Assembly (NCBI RefSeq): GCF_027587195.1
Contig: NZ_JAPDDP010000025.1
Location: 21,214 to 85,213 of the forward strand
DNA length: 64,000 nucleotides
Origin: Solirubrobacter phytolaccae
Lineage (GTDB): Bacteria; Actinomycetota; Thermoleophilia; Solirubrobacterales; Solirubrobacteraceae
Direction of reading: 5' to 3'
The first letter of the stretch is position 1; every line of letters starts with the position of its first letter. Below are positions 24,171 through 32,537 of this stretch, one piece after another. Both the position numbers and the translations under genes were made by a program. Under the pieces are notes generated by a model. It searched no databases. It saw only the letters and a list, made by a program, of their open reading frames with translations, and was not told the DNA's origin.

Positions 24171-25895
24171 TCACCCGACCATCCGGACGTCCCGTCCGGC
24201 CTCCCACGCGGCCCACAACCCGGCGTACACGCCGCCGGCGGCGACCAGCTCGGCGTGGGTGCCGCGCTCGGTGATGCGCCCGTGCTCCATCAGCACGACC
24301 AGATCGCAGGCCGCGGCTTGGGAGAGCCGGTGCGCGATCACCAGCCCGGTACGGCCCGCCAGGGCGGCGTCGGCGGCGCGATCGAGCAACGTGGCGTCGG
24401 TGGAGCCCGCTTCGGCGGCGGCCTCGTCGAAGATCGCCAGCTCGGGATCGGCGAGCACCAGACGGGCGAGCGCGACCTGTTGCGCCTGCGCGGCGGTCAG
24501 CTCGTGCCCGCCGCCGCCGAGGTCCGTGTCGAGGCCATCGGGCAGCCGGTCGAGCAGTCCCGCAGCCCCGGTGACCTCCAGCGCGGCCCGCAGGAGGTCG
24601 TCGGTGGCGTCGGGTGCGGTGAGGGTGAGGTTCTCGCGCAGCGTGCCCGCGAACACGTGCGCTTCCTGGGTGATCATCACCGTGCGTTCCGGCCGTTTCA
24701 CGGTCCCGGCGGCGGGTGGATGGATGCCGGCGATCACGGCCGCGAGGGTCGTCTTGCCGGCCCCGGACGGGCCGACGACGGCGACACGCTGGCCGGCCGG
24801 GATGTCGAGGGTGATGTCGTCGAGCACGAGCGGACCGTCGCCGTAGCGGAACTCGACCTTGCGGAGCTCGACCGCGGTGCCGGTCCGCGACGCAGCGGGC
24901 GTGTCCGGGGCCGCGGTGGTGACGACGCCGACCATGCGGTTCAGCGATGCGAGCGCGGACTGCAGGGTGTCGACGACGAACATCAGCTGGTTCACCGGCC
25001 CGAGCAGCCGCAGGACGAGCAGCATGGCCGTGGTGGCGCCGCCGACGGTGGACGTGCCCGCCTCGATCAAGACGAAGCCGACGACGAGGATGACGGCCAG
25101 GCTCAGGCACTCGCCGAGGTTCAGGCGGGTGTTGAACATGCTCTGGACCGTGCGGGCACGCAGCGCTTGCACCGCGACGCTCCAGGAGGCGGTCATCACG
25201 GCGTGGTGGCGCTGCTCGCCGAGCCCGAAGCCGAGCACGGTGGCGTAGCCACGCTGGGATTCGACGATCTGCTGCGCGCGGGCGCTCATCGCCGCTCGCT
25301 CGGCGCGATACACCGCCGGCCCGGTGCGCAGGTACCAGCGCAGGGCGAGCCCGTAGACGGGCAGGACGACGGCCAGCGCGACGGCGTAGGGCCATTCCAG
25401 CGCCGCCAGCCCACCCAGGGACACGACGATGCTGAACGCGGTGGCGGTGACCACGGGGACCACCACGGGCGCGGCATCGGCCACCGCGGTCACGTCGTCG
25501 CTGGACCGCGAGATCAGATCCCCGGTGCCGGCGCGCTCGACCCGGTGCTGCGGCAGCGTCAGGGCGCGGGCGACCAGCCGCTCGCGCAGGCCGGCGAGGA
25601 TGGCGTGGTACGCGCGGGTGGCCAGGACGATCGTCGCCGCCGTGCCGATCGCGCCCAGGACGGCCGACACCACCAAGGCGGCCGTGACGGTCAGCACGGT
25701 GCCGAGATCGGCGGTGCGCTCCTGCACCCGGTCGATCAGGAATCCGATCGCGACCGGCCCGATCAGGTCGATCGCGGTGCTGACGACGCCCAACACCACC
25801 ACCGCGGCGAGACGGACACGGTGCCCACGACTGAGCCGCCAGACCTCCCTCGCCGTCTCACGGTCACCCGCGATCGGAAGCGCGTCATCGGTCAC
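24171..25895 (-). CDS. Siderophore-type ABC transporter, fused permease/ATPase, catalytically competent half
   Basis: A 574-residue ABC half-transporter with six membrane helices (residues 25-310) and a nucleotide-binding domain. It has Walker A VVGPSGAGKTT (near residue 373), the Q-loop in VMITQEAHVF, Walker B LAIFDEAAAEA and the switch His in GLVIAHRLSQ. The signature motif is degenerate (ELTAAQAQQ instead of LSGGQ). It pairs with the upstream half, which has the opposite defects. Together they resemble IrtA/IrtB-type siderophore transporters and lie in a siderophore locus. The start is GTG 25895, coupled by GTGA. Import versus export is not decided by sequence. Confidence 0.85.
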   Translation of the reverse strand: MTDDALPIAGDRETAREVWRLSRGHRVRLAAVVVLGVVSTAIDLIGPVAIGFLIDRVQERTADLGTVLTVTAALVVSAVLGAIGTAATIVLATRAYHAILAGLRERLVARALTLPQHRVERAGTGDLISRSSDDVTAVADAAPVVVPVVTATAFSIVVSLGGLAALEWPYAVALAVVLPVYGLALRWYLRTGPAVYRAERAAMSARAQQIVESQRGYATVLGFGLGEQRHHAVMTASWSVAVQALRARTVQSMFNTRLNLGECLSLAVILVVGFVLIEAGTSTVGGATTAMLLVLRLLGPVNQLMFVVDTLQSALASLNRMVGVVTTAAPDTPAASRTGTAVELRKVEFRYGDGPLVLDDITLDIPAGQRVAVVGPSGAGKTTLAAVIAGIHPPAAGTVKRPERTVMITQEAHVFAGTLRENLTLTAPDATDDLLRAALEVTGAAGLLDRLPDGLDTDLGGGGHELTAAQAQQVALARLVLADPELAIFDEAAAEAGSTDATLLDRAADAALAGRTGLVIAHRLSQAAACDLVVLMEHGRITERGTHAELVAAGGVYAGLWAAWEAGRDVRMVG

Positions 25896-27586
25896 GAGGC
25901 GGCCTCGGGGACGTCGACGACGCGGTCGCAGCGGCTGAGCAGCGCCGGTGAGGAGGCGATCAGCAGCGTCGAGCGTCCCGTGCGGACGCCGGCCAGCCGC
26001 CCGGCGATGGTCTGCTCGGTCACCGAGTCGACCGCGGTGGTCGGGTCGTGCAGCACGAGGATGGGTGCGCCGGTCGCCAGGGCGCGGGCGAGCGCGACCC
26101 GTTGCCGCTGGCCGCCGGAGAGACGGTTGCCGTTCTCGCCGACCGGGCGGTCGAGGTCGGCCGCGAAGTCCTCGCAGGCCGCGGCCCGCACCGCCGCGTC
26201 CAGCAGCCCCGGCTCACCCGCAGGCAGCGTGAGGTTCTCGCGGAGGGTGCCGGTGAAGAGCGTGGCGCGGTGGGGCGCGACGGTGACGCGGGAGCGGTAG
26301 TGCGCCGCGGCCAGAGCGTGCGCCGGCCGGGCATCGAGGCGCACCTCGAGGCGATCACCGAGCTCGGGGTTGAGCAGTGCGCCGGCGATCCGGGCGGCGG
26401 TCCCGTCATCGGCGCGCACCCCCACGAGCTCGCCGGGCGCCACCCGGATCGGCACGCCGAGTCCAGCCACCTCCAGCACCGGCAGCTCCACGACGGGCGC
26501 CGGTGTGACCTCCACGGGCGCGACCGGGCGCCTGTCATCCACCGCCGCGAGGATGCGTGCGGCCGACGCGCGAGCGCCCGCGAGGTTGGGGATCGAAGCG
26601 CTCGCGATCGACTCCATCTGCGGCAGCAGCGCCTGGGTGAGACCGACCGCGGCGATCAACCCGCCGATCCCCAGCTGCCCGTCCACCGCGAGCCAGCCCG
26701 CGAGCCCCGCGACCGCGGCGACGAACACGCCGTTGACCGCACCGGAACCCGCGAGGAACCGTCCGAGCAGCGCTGCGTTGCGCTGGGCGCCGGCGAGCGT
26801 CTCCCGGCTGGCCTGTCGATAACGCCGGGTCGCCTCCGCCTCGGCGCGGACGCCTTTGACCACCCGGTATCCGGCGATCAGGTCGGTGGCCCGTCCCACC
26901 GTGCCGGCGAGCAACTCCTGGTACGCGCGGGTGTCGCGGGAGAGCCGTTCGCTCAGCCGGCCCATCAGCCACACCGCCTCGGGCGCGCCGACCAGCACCA
27001 CGACCCCGAGCAGCCAGTGCGTGACCAGCAGGGACACGGCGATGAACCCGATGGCGGCGATCCGCGCGACCGGCAGGACCACCAGCAGCCCGGCGTTGGC
27101 CAGCCGGGCGACGTCATTGGTCATCACCGAGACGACCCCGCCGTCCGGTTCCGCGCCGCCGCCGGGATGCAGCACCCTTGTCGAGAGGGTGGCCCGGAGC
27201 CGGTGCGCCAGCCGCTGGATCGCGTAGGCGTTGAGCCGGTTCGTGAACCTGGCCGCCGCCGTCAGCGCGACGTACAGGGCCACCAGCACACCGATCCACA
27301 GCACTAGCGCGCCGGCGTCGCCGGTTCCCAGCGCCCGGTCGATCGCGACCCCCATGACCACCGGGACCGCCGCCTCGCCGACCTGCCAGACGATCGCCAG
27401 CAGCATCGAGGGGACCGTGACCCGCGGGAGCGAAAGGATCACGCGCGCCACGAACCGGCCCGGACGCTCGCCCGGCCTGGTCTCGAACGGCTGGACGTCA
27501 GACGCTTCGGCGGAGGCCTGCCCCACCACGGGAAGCCACCGCGTCAGCGGCCCGCGCCCGAGCCCGGCGGGGTCGGTGCGGCTCAT
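25892..27586 (-). CDS. Siderophore-type ABC transporter, fused permease/ATPase, degenerate half
   Basis: A 564-residue ABC half-transporter: six membrane helices (about 55-330) then a nucleotide-binding domain. Walker A is lost (VGVRADDGTAARIAG where GxxGxGKST is expected, near residue 390), the Q-loop Gln is missing (VAPHRATLF), the Walker B Glu is Pro (LVLHDPTTAVDS) and the switch His is Ser (LIASSPALL). Yet the signature LSGGQRQRVALARAL is perfect. It therefore supplies the signature to the single good site formed with its partner. ATG 27586 overlaps the stop of the esterase gene (ATGA); the frame open beyond it is shadow. Confidence 0.85.
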   Translation of the reverse strand: MSRTDPAGLGRGPLTRWLPVVGQASAEASDVQPFETRPGERPGRFVARVILSLPRVTVPSMLLAIVWQVGEAAVPVVMGVAIDRALGTGDAGALVLWIGVLVALYVALTAAARFTNRLNAYAIQRLAHRLRATLSTRVLHPGGGAEPDGGVVSVMTNDVARLANAGLLVVLPVARIAAIGFIAVSLLVTHWLLGVVVLVGAPEAVWLMGRLSERLSRDTRAYQELLAGTVGRATDLIAGYRVVKGVRAEAEATRRYRQASRETLAGAQRNAALLGRFLAGSGAVNGVFVAAVAGLAGWLAVDGQLGIGGLIAAVGLTQALLPQMESIASASIPNLAGARASAARILAAVDDRRPVAPVEVTPAPVVELPVLEVAGLGVPIRVAPGELVGVRADDGTAARIAGALLNPELGDRLEVRLDARPAHALAAAHYRSRVTVAPHRATLFTGTLRENLTLPAGEPGLLDAAVRAAACEDFAADLDRPVGENGNRLSGGQRQRVALARALATGAPILVLHDPTTAVDSVTEQTIAGRLAGVRTGRSTLLIASSPALLSRCDRVVDVPEAAS

Positions 27587-28626
27587 GCCTCGAGCGGGAA
27601 GCACCACTGCAGGGCGTCGGCGAACAGCCCTCGCCACCACGCGTAGTCGTGTCCGCCGGCGAACTCCCGGTAGCGGGTGTCGTAGCCCTTGCCGGTGAGC
27701 ACGAGGTCCAGCCAGCGGCTGTGGGTGAGCGAGCTCTCCAGCTCGCCGACGTCGTGGAAGATGCGGATCGGTGCCGTGTCCGCGGCCAAGAAGTCGGCCA
27801 TCAGCGTCGGTACGGGGGCGCGGCGCTGCAGCTCCGCCAACCCCCATCCGGAGTCAGGGTGATAGCCGCACGAAGGCGACTGGAGGATGGCGTTGCCGAA
27901 CGTCGTCGGGTGATGGAGCGCGGTCCAGGCGGCACACAGCCCGCCGAAGCTCTCCCCGGCCAGCGCCACGTCGCGAGGGTCCCGCGAGAGCGGGTATCGC
28001 TGGTGGAGCCACGGCAGCAGCTCCTCGACCAGCAGCTGGGAGAACGCCGGGTTGCAGAGCAGCTCCTCGTCGCGCTGCAGCTGCTCGACGAGGACCACCG
28101 CGCAGGGCCGGATCTGGCCCGCCTGGACCAGGGCATCGCGGACGCTCGGCGCGCTGTGGTCCGGCGTGCCGTCCAGGTGAATGACGAAGGGCAACGCGCG
28201 CTCGTTGGACGGGGGCATCGAGACCCAGATGCGGCGTTCGTCGCCCAGCACCGCCGACTCCAGCACCGGGGGCGGCAGCCGTTCGGCCTGCTCGAGCCAG
28301 GGCAGCGGCGCCGCGTCGGGCAGCACGGCCACCGAGGCGCCGGAGAACCGCTCCACCGCGCACTCGGAGAACCGCGGCGGCGGGTTGAACGGGTCCGGAA
28401 CCCGTTCGCCGTCCCGTACGAACACGTACGAGAAGCGCAGGTCGGACCGCATCCGCAGCGTGAGCGCGCGAGACGACGTCCCGGGCACCGACGTGAACGC
28501 GGTGCCGATCGGGTTCAGGCCGATCCTGGGGCCGATGACCACCGAGAGCGTCGTGGCGTCTCCGGGCTCGTCGACGAACGTCACCTCCACCTCGTCGGCG
28601 GTGACCCGCTTGACGGACAGGCTCAC
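27583..28626 (-). CDS. Enterochelin-esterase-like siderophore hydrolase
   Basis: A 347-residue Fes/IroD-type esterase. The N-terminal half is a beta-sandwich (FSYVFVRDGERVPDPFNPP) as in enterochelin esterases. The C-terminal half is an alpha/beta hydrolase with the nucleophile in VALAGESFGGLCAAW and the His in FAGGHDYAWWRG. Fes enzymes hydrolyse the trilactone of iron-loaded catecholate siderophores in the cytoplasm to release iron. No signal peptide is seen. The start is GTG 28626, overlapping the FepC-like stop (GTGA), within one long operon. It suggests that the substrate of this locus is an ester-bearing (catecholate-type) siderophore. Confidence 0.85.
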   Translation of the reverse strand: MSLSVKRVTADEVEVTFVDEPGDATTLSVVIGPRIGLNPIGTAFTSVPGTSSRALTLRMRSDLRFSYVFVRDGERVPDPFNPPPRFSECAVERFSGASVAVLPDAAPLPWLEQAERLPPPVLESAVLGDERRIWVSMPPSNERALPFVIHLDGTPDHSAPSVRDALVQAGQIRPCAVVLVEQLQRDEELLCNPAFSQLLVEELLPWLHQRYPLSRDPRDVALAGESFGGLCAAWTALHHPTTFGNAILQSPSCGYHPDSGWGLAELQRRAPVPTLMADFLAADTAPIRIFHDVGELESSLTHSRWLDLVLTGKGYDTRYREFAGGHDYAWWRGLFADALQWCFPLEA

Positions 28627-29432
28627 CGCTGCGCCTTCTGCCGGGTTCGATCGCGGCCGAGCGGCACGACCTGCGGCGTTCCCGCGACGGGGTCCGGCAC
28701 GACCAGGCACCGCAACCCGAAGACCTCCTCGACGAGCTCGGCGGTCACCACCTCCTCGGGCGGGCCGACGGCGACGACCTTGCCGTCCTTCATGGCGATC
28801 AGGTGGGTGCCGTAGCGGGCGGCCTGGTTGAGGTCGTGCAGCACGGCGACCAGGGTGCGGCCGACCTCGTGCAGGTCGGTGAACAGCTCCATCAGCTCGA
28901 TCTGATGGGTGATGTCGAGGAAGGTGGTCGGCTCGTCCAGCAGCAGGATGCTGGTCTGCTGCGCGAGCACCATCGCCACCCACACCCGCTGGCGCTGCCC
29001 GCCCGAGAGCTCGTCCACCAGGCGGCTGGACAGGTCGGTGACCCCGGTCTGGTCCATCGCCGTGCGCACGGCCTGCTCGTCGGCCTCGGTCCACTGCCGG
29101 ACGAACCCCTGATGCGGGTACCGGCCCCGAGCCACCAGGTCGGCGACGGTGATCCCGTCGGGGGCGATCGAGGTCTGCGGCAGCAGCCCGACCCGCCGTG
29201 CCACCTCCTTGGTCTTGAAGGACTGGAGGTCGGCGCCGTCCAGGATCACCTGACCGGCCGACGGCTTCAGCAGCCGCGACAGCCCGCGCAGCAGCGTGGA
29301 CTTCCCGCACGCGTTCGGACCCACGATCACCGTGAACGAGGCGTCCGGGATCGACACCGACAGGTCCTCGCTGATGACGCGCTTGTCGTAGCCGATCGTC
29401 ACACCGTCGACATGGAGCCGCGAACCGTTCAC
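28623..29432 (-). CDS. fepC: Iron-siderophore ABC importer ATPase (FepC-like)
   Basis: A 269-residue ABC ATPase of the FecE/FepC class: Walker A VGPNACGKSTLLRGLSRLL (the NACGKST form common to this class), Q-loop VGLLPQTSIAPDG, signature DELSGGQRQRVWVAM, Walker B ILLLDEPTTFLD and switch His in VAVLHDLNQA. It powers uptake of ferric siderophore through the two permeases encoded immediately upstream. The start is GTG 29432, coupled by GTGA to the permease stop; the Arg-rich upstream extension is the shadow of that permease. Confidence 0.92.
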   Translation of the reverse strand: MNGSRLHVDGVTIGYDKRVISEDLSVSIPDASFTVIVGPNACGKSTLLRGLSRLLKPSAGQVILDGADLQSFKTKEVARRVGLLPQTSIAPDGITVADLVARGRYPHQGFVRQWTEADEQAVRTAMDQTGVTDLSSRLVDELSGGQRQRVWVAMVLAQQTSILLLDEPTTFLDITHQIELMELFTDLHEVGRTLVAVLHDLNQAARYGTHLIAMKDGKVVAVGPPEEVVTAELVEEVFGLRCLVVPDPVAGTPQVVPLGRDRTRQKAQR

Positions 29433-30484
29433 AACCGCTTCCTCGCTTCGATGAACAGCAGCCAGCCGAGGTACCCGCCGCCGAGCATGACGGTGATGAT
29501 CCCGACCGGCAGGGTCGTCGGGGCGACGTGCTGGGCGAGATAGTCCGCCGCCAAGCACAGCAGCGCGCCCACGAAGGCGGCGGGCGCGAGCGTGATCCCG
29601 GCGGTGCGGGCGAGCCGGCGGGCGATCTGCGGCGCGACCAGGGAGATGAACGCGATCGGCCCCGAGGCGGCGGTGACGGTGGCCGTCAGCGCCACGCCGA
29701 CGACGATCAGCCACAGCCGAGTCGCCGAGACCCGCACCCCCTGCGACGCAGCCGCGTCGTCCCCCAGCTCCATCTGCCGCATCGGCCGGCCCAACCTCGC
29801 CGCCAGCAGCAGGAGCACGGCGATGCAGGCGCCGCCGATGGCCACCTGATCCCAGGACACCCCGTTGAGCGACCCGGCGTTCCACGCGGCCGCGGACATC
29901 GCCTGTTCCAGCTCGGCCTTGAGGATCATCCAGGTGTTGAGCGAGTGGAGCATCGCCGAGACGCCGATGCCGACGATGATCAGCCGGAACCCCTGCACGC
30001 CCCGCCGGTAGGCGAGCACGTACACGGCGACGGCGGTGGCCATCCCGCCCAGCAACGCCCCGCCGACCAACTGCCAGTAGGTCCCGTTGACGGCCAGGAT
30101 CACGATCAGCGCGCCGGTGTAGGAGCCCTCGGCGAACCCGATCAGGCCGGGATCCGCGAGCGGGTTGCGCAGCAGCGACTGGAAGACCGCCCCGCTCACC
30201 CCCAGCGCGGCGCCGAACACCACCGCCGCGGTCACCCGGGGCAGCCGCCACTCGACCACGATGTCGTGCACGAGCCCGGTCTCCCCGCCCGTCAGCGCGG
30301 AGATCACCTGCCCCGGGCTGAGCTGGTACGAGCCGGTCATCAGCGCGAGCACCGCCAGGCAGGCGAGCGCGACCGCGAGCACCGCGCAGACGATCACCGA
30401 GCGCCACTCGAGCCGGAGCGCGAACCGCCGGCGCCGGACGGTAAGCACCCGCCGTCCAAAGTCCACCCCCGCGCCGGTGGTCAT
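29429..30484 (-). CDS. fepG: FecCD-family siderophore permease (FepG-like)
   Basis: A 351-residue polytopic membrane protein with about ten helices. Family blocks are WRLPRVTAAVVFGAALGVSG, QSLLRNPLADPGLIGFAEG, SLNGVSWDQV, ASGPIAFISLVAPQIARRL (the ATPase-coupling region) and LPVGIITVMLGGGYLGWLL. An N-terminal cytoplasmic stretch of about 25 residues is Arg-rich. It forms the second half of the channel with the permease encoded upstream. It overlaps both neighbours by four bases. Confidence 0.92.
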   Translation of the reverse strand: MTTGAGVDFGRRVLTVRRRRFALRLEWRSVIVCAVLAVALACLAVLALMTGSYQLSPGQVISALTGGETGLVHDIVVEWRLPRVTAAVVFGAALGVSGAVFQSLLRNPLADPGLIGFAEGSYTGALIVILAVNGTYWQLVGGALLGGMATAVAVYVLAYRRGVQGFRLIIVGIGVSAMLHSLNTWMILKAELEQAMSAAAWNAGSLNGVSWDQVAIGGACIAVLLLLAARLGRPMRQMELGDDAAASQGVRVSATRLWLIVVGVALTATVTAASGPIAFISLVAPQIARRLARTAGITLAPAAFVGALLCLAADYLAQHVAPTTLPVGIITVMLGGGYLGWLLFIEARKRL

Positions 30485-31524
30485 AGCCCACTCGCCTTGT
30501 TGCGCCGCGCCAGCGCGATGAGCACGGGGGCGCCGACGAAGGCGGTGACGATGCCGACGGGGATTTCACCCGGATGCATGACCACCCGGCCGAGGATGTC
30601 TGACGCCAGCAGCAGGCTCGGGCCCAGCAGCGCGCTGTAGGCGAAGATCCAGCGCTGGTGCGGGCCGACGATCCAGCGGGCCACGTGCGGGACCATGAGC
30701 CCGACGAGCACGATGGGGCCGGCGATGGCGGTCGCCCCTCCGGCGAGCAGGGTGAGCGCGATGATCGCGAGGACGCGGGTACGCCCCAGGTGGACCCCCT
30801 GGGCGACGGCCAGATCGTCGCCCAAGGCCATCGCGTTGAGCGGGCCCGCCACCGCGAAGCTCAGGACGAGCGCGACCGCGAAGAACGGCAGGATCGGCCA
30901 CACCACGTCGAGTGGGCGCGCCACGATCGAGCCGGCGTTCCACGACCGCATCGCGTCGAAGGCGTCCGGATCGGTCAACTGGAGCGCCTCCCGGGCACCC
31001 CCGAGCACCGCGGCTACGCAGACGCCGGCGAGCACCACGACCACCGCCGACGAGCCCTGCCGCGTCGACCCGAGGGCGAGCACCATCAGCGTGACGACCA
31101 GCGCCCCCGCGAACGCGAACCACATGTAGCCCTGGGGGTCGCGGACGCCGAGCACGCCCACGGCGACCGTCACCGCGAAGGACGCGCCGGCGTGGACGCC
31201 GAGGATGCCCGGATCGGCCAAGAGGTTGCGGGTGAGCGCCTGGATCAACGCCCCCGAGACCCCGAGCGCCATGCCGACGACCAGCCCGACGATCGTGCGC
31301 GGCAGCCGGAAGTCGCGGATCGAGAACTGATCAATGTCGCTCGAGGGATGGACCAGGGCGTCCCACACCACCGACGGCGCGATCGCCGTCGAGCCGATCA
31401 TCACGCTCAGCACCAGCAAGGCCAGCAGCACCAGCAGCGCCAGCACCAGGCCGAGCAGGCGCGAACGACGTCCGGGCACCGTCACGGTGCCCGGAGCTTC
31501 AAGCCGTGGGAAGAGGGCCGTCAC
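30481..31524 (-). CDS. fepD: FecCD-family siderophore permease (FepD-like)
   Basis: A 347-residue FecCD permease: RDFRLPRTIVGLVVGMALG, IQALTRNLLADPGILGVHAG, AGPIVLVGLMVPHVARWIVG and MHPGEIPVGIVTAFVGAPVL are family landmarks. The start is GTG 31524, overlapping the stop of the binding-protein gene (GTGA); the longer upstream frame lacks homology. With FepG-like, FepC-like and the lipoprotein it forms a complete type II importer in the order binding protein, permease, permease, ATPase. Confidence 0.92.
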   Translation of the reverse strand: MTALFPRLEAPGTVTVPGRRSRLLGLVLALLVLLALLVLSVMIGSTAIAPSVVWDALVHPSSDIDQFSIRDFRLPRTIVGLVVGMALGVSGALIQALTRNLLADPGILGVHAGASFAVTVAVGVLGVRDPQGYMWFAFAGALVVTLMVLALGSTRQGSSAVVVVLAGVCVAAVLGGAREALQLTDPDAFDAMRSWNAGSIVARPLDVVWPILPFFAVALVLSFAVAGPLNAMALGDDLAVAQGVHLGRTRVLAIIALTLLAGGATAIAGPIVLVGLMVPHVARWIVGPHQRWIFAYSALLGPSLLLASDILGRVVMHPGEIPVGIVTAFVGAPVLIALARRNKASGL

Positions 31525-32537
31525 TCCTCGGCGGGGAGGGACGCCAGCGCGCGGTCCAGCGAGTCCAGGTACTGCAGGACGGGCCCGTAGGAGTTGTTGC
31601 CGGGGCAGAAGACGCCGAGCGCGCGACCGGCCTTCACGGCCGGCAAGGCCTTCCACGTGTTGGTCTCGACCACCGCCGCGAACGGCTCCGTCGGCTGGCC
31701 CTCGGCGTCGACCGGGTAGGTGATCACGTCGTACTTGGACAGGTCACCGAGCTGCTCGAACGGCAAGGCGGTGTAGGCCAAGGGGTCCTCGCCTTCGGCC
31801 GCCTCCGGGAAGTCCATGCCGACCTCGTCCCGGGCGATCTCCGAGCAACCGATGTCCGCGATGGCGAACGTCCCGGGATCGGAGCTCTCCCAGCGGGAGA
31901 TGTCGACGAACGAGGTGCCGTCGATGGTCTCGCGGTAGGTCTCCTGGAGCTTCGCGATCTTGTCCGCGAACCCGGTCTTCTGCGCGCTCAGCGCGTCGGT
32001 CGTGTTGCTGGCCTCCGCGATCGCGTCGGCGAAGGGCTTCCACTCGGTGTCGAGCCCCCAGAACACGGTCGGGGCGATCGCCTGCAGCTGCTCCTCGATC
32101 TTCTCGAACTCGGCGTCGGGGATCTGGGCGAGGATGAGGTCCGGCTTCAGGCTGGCGAGCTTCTCCATGTCGACCTCGTCCGCGCTGGGCGCGAGGTTCG
32201 TGGCGGCCGCATACCGCGCCTGCTGGTCCTCCGGCAAAAGCGCGACGGTGGAGTCCGACTCCGCCGTGAGGCCGATCGGCTCGCCGCCGACGTCGAGGAA
32301 CGGCAGCGTCGTGTTGCCGATCGTGGCGACCCGCTGCGGGTCGCCGGGGATCTCGATCGAGCCGTTGTCGGCCTTGACCGTGCGGGTCTTGGGGGCGACG
32401 GGCGCGGTGGTGCTGGTCTTGGCGGCGGCGCTCTCGGAGTCTTCGCCGTCGTCGCCGCAGGCGGTGAGCACGAACGTCGCGCTCAGCAAGGTGGCGGCCA
32501 GGGCAACGCCGCGTCGTCTCAGTGGGTTCATGGTCAT
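31521..32537 (-). CDS. Iron-siderophore-binding lipoprotein (FepB-like)
   Basis: A 338-residue periplasmic-binding-type lipoprotein. The N-terminus has basic residues (MTMNPLRRRG), a hydrophobic core and the lipobox LTAC, giving a lipid-anchored Cys near residue 27. The mature part has the class III binding-protein outline: PQRVATIGNTTLPFLDVGGE, LASLKPDLILAQIPD, then a long backbone helix and a second lobe with DVITYPVDAEG. It captures ferric siderophore and delivers it to the FecCD permeases. The start is ATG 32537 (or ATG 32531); the first overlaps the stop of the SIP fusion gene (ATGA). Confidence 0.9.
   Translation of the reverse strand: MTMNPLRRRGVALAATLLSATFVLTACGDDGEDSESAAAKTSTTAPVAPKTRTVKADNGSIEIPGDPQRVATIGNTTLPFLDVGGEPIGLTAESDSTVALLPEDQQARYAAATNLAPSADEVDMEKLASLKPDLILAQIPDAEFEKIEEQLQAIAPTVFWGLDTEWKPFADAIAEASNTTDALSAQKTGFADKIAKLQETYRETIDGTSFVDISRWESSDPGTFAIADIGCSEIARDEVGMDFPEAAEGEDPLAYTALPFEQLGDLSKYDVITYPVDAEGQPTEPFAAVVETNTWKALPAVKAGRALGVFCPGNNSYGPVLQYLDSLDRALASLPAEE

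Noticed and set aside
24255..26300. 681-residue plus-strand frame opposite the ABC transporters
   Set aside because: Composition is that of a shadow frame (Gly/Asp/Arg/His) and the opposite strand has complete ABC motifs.
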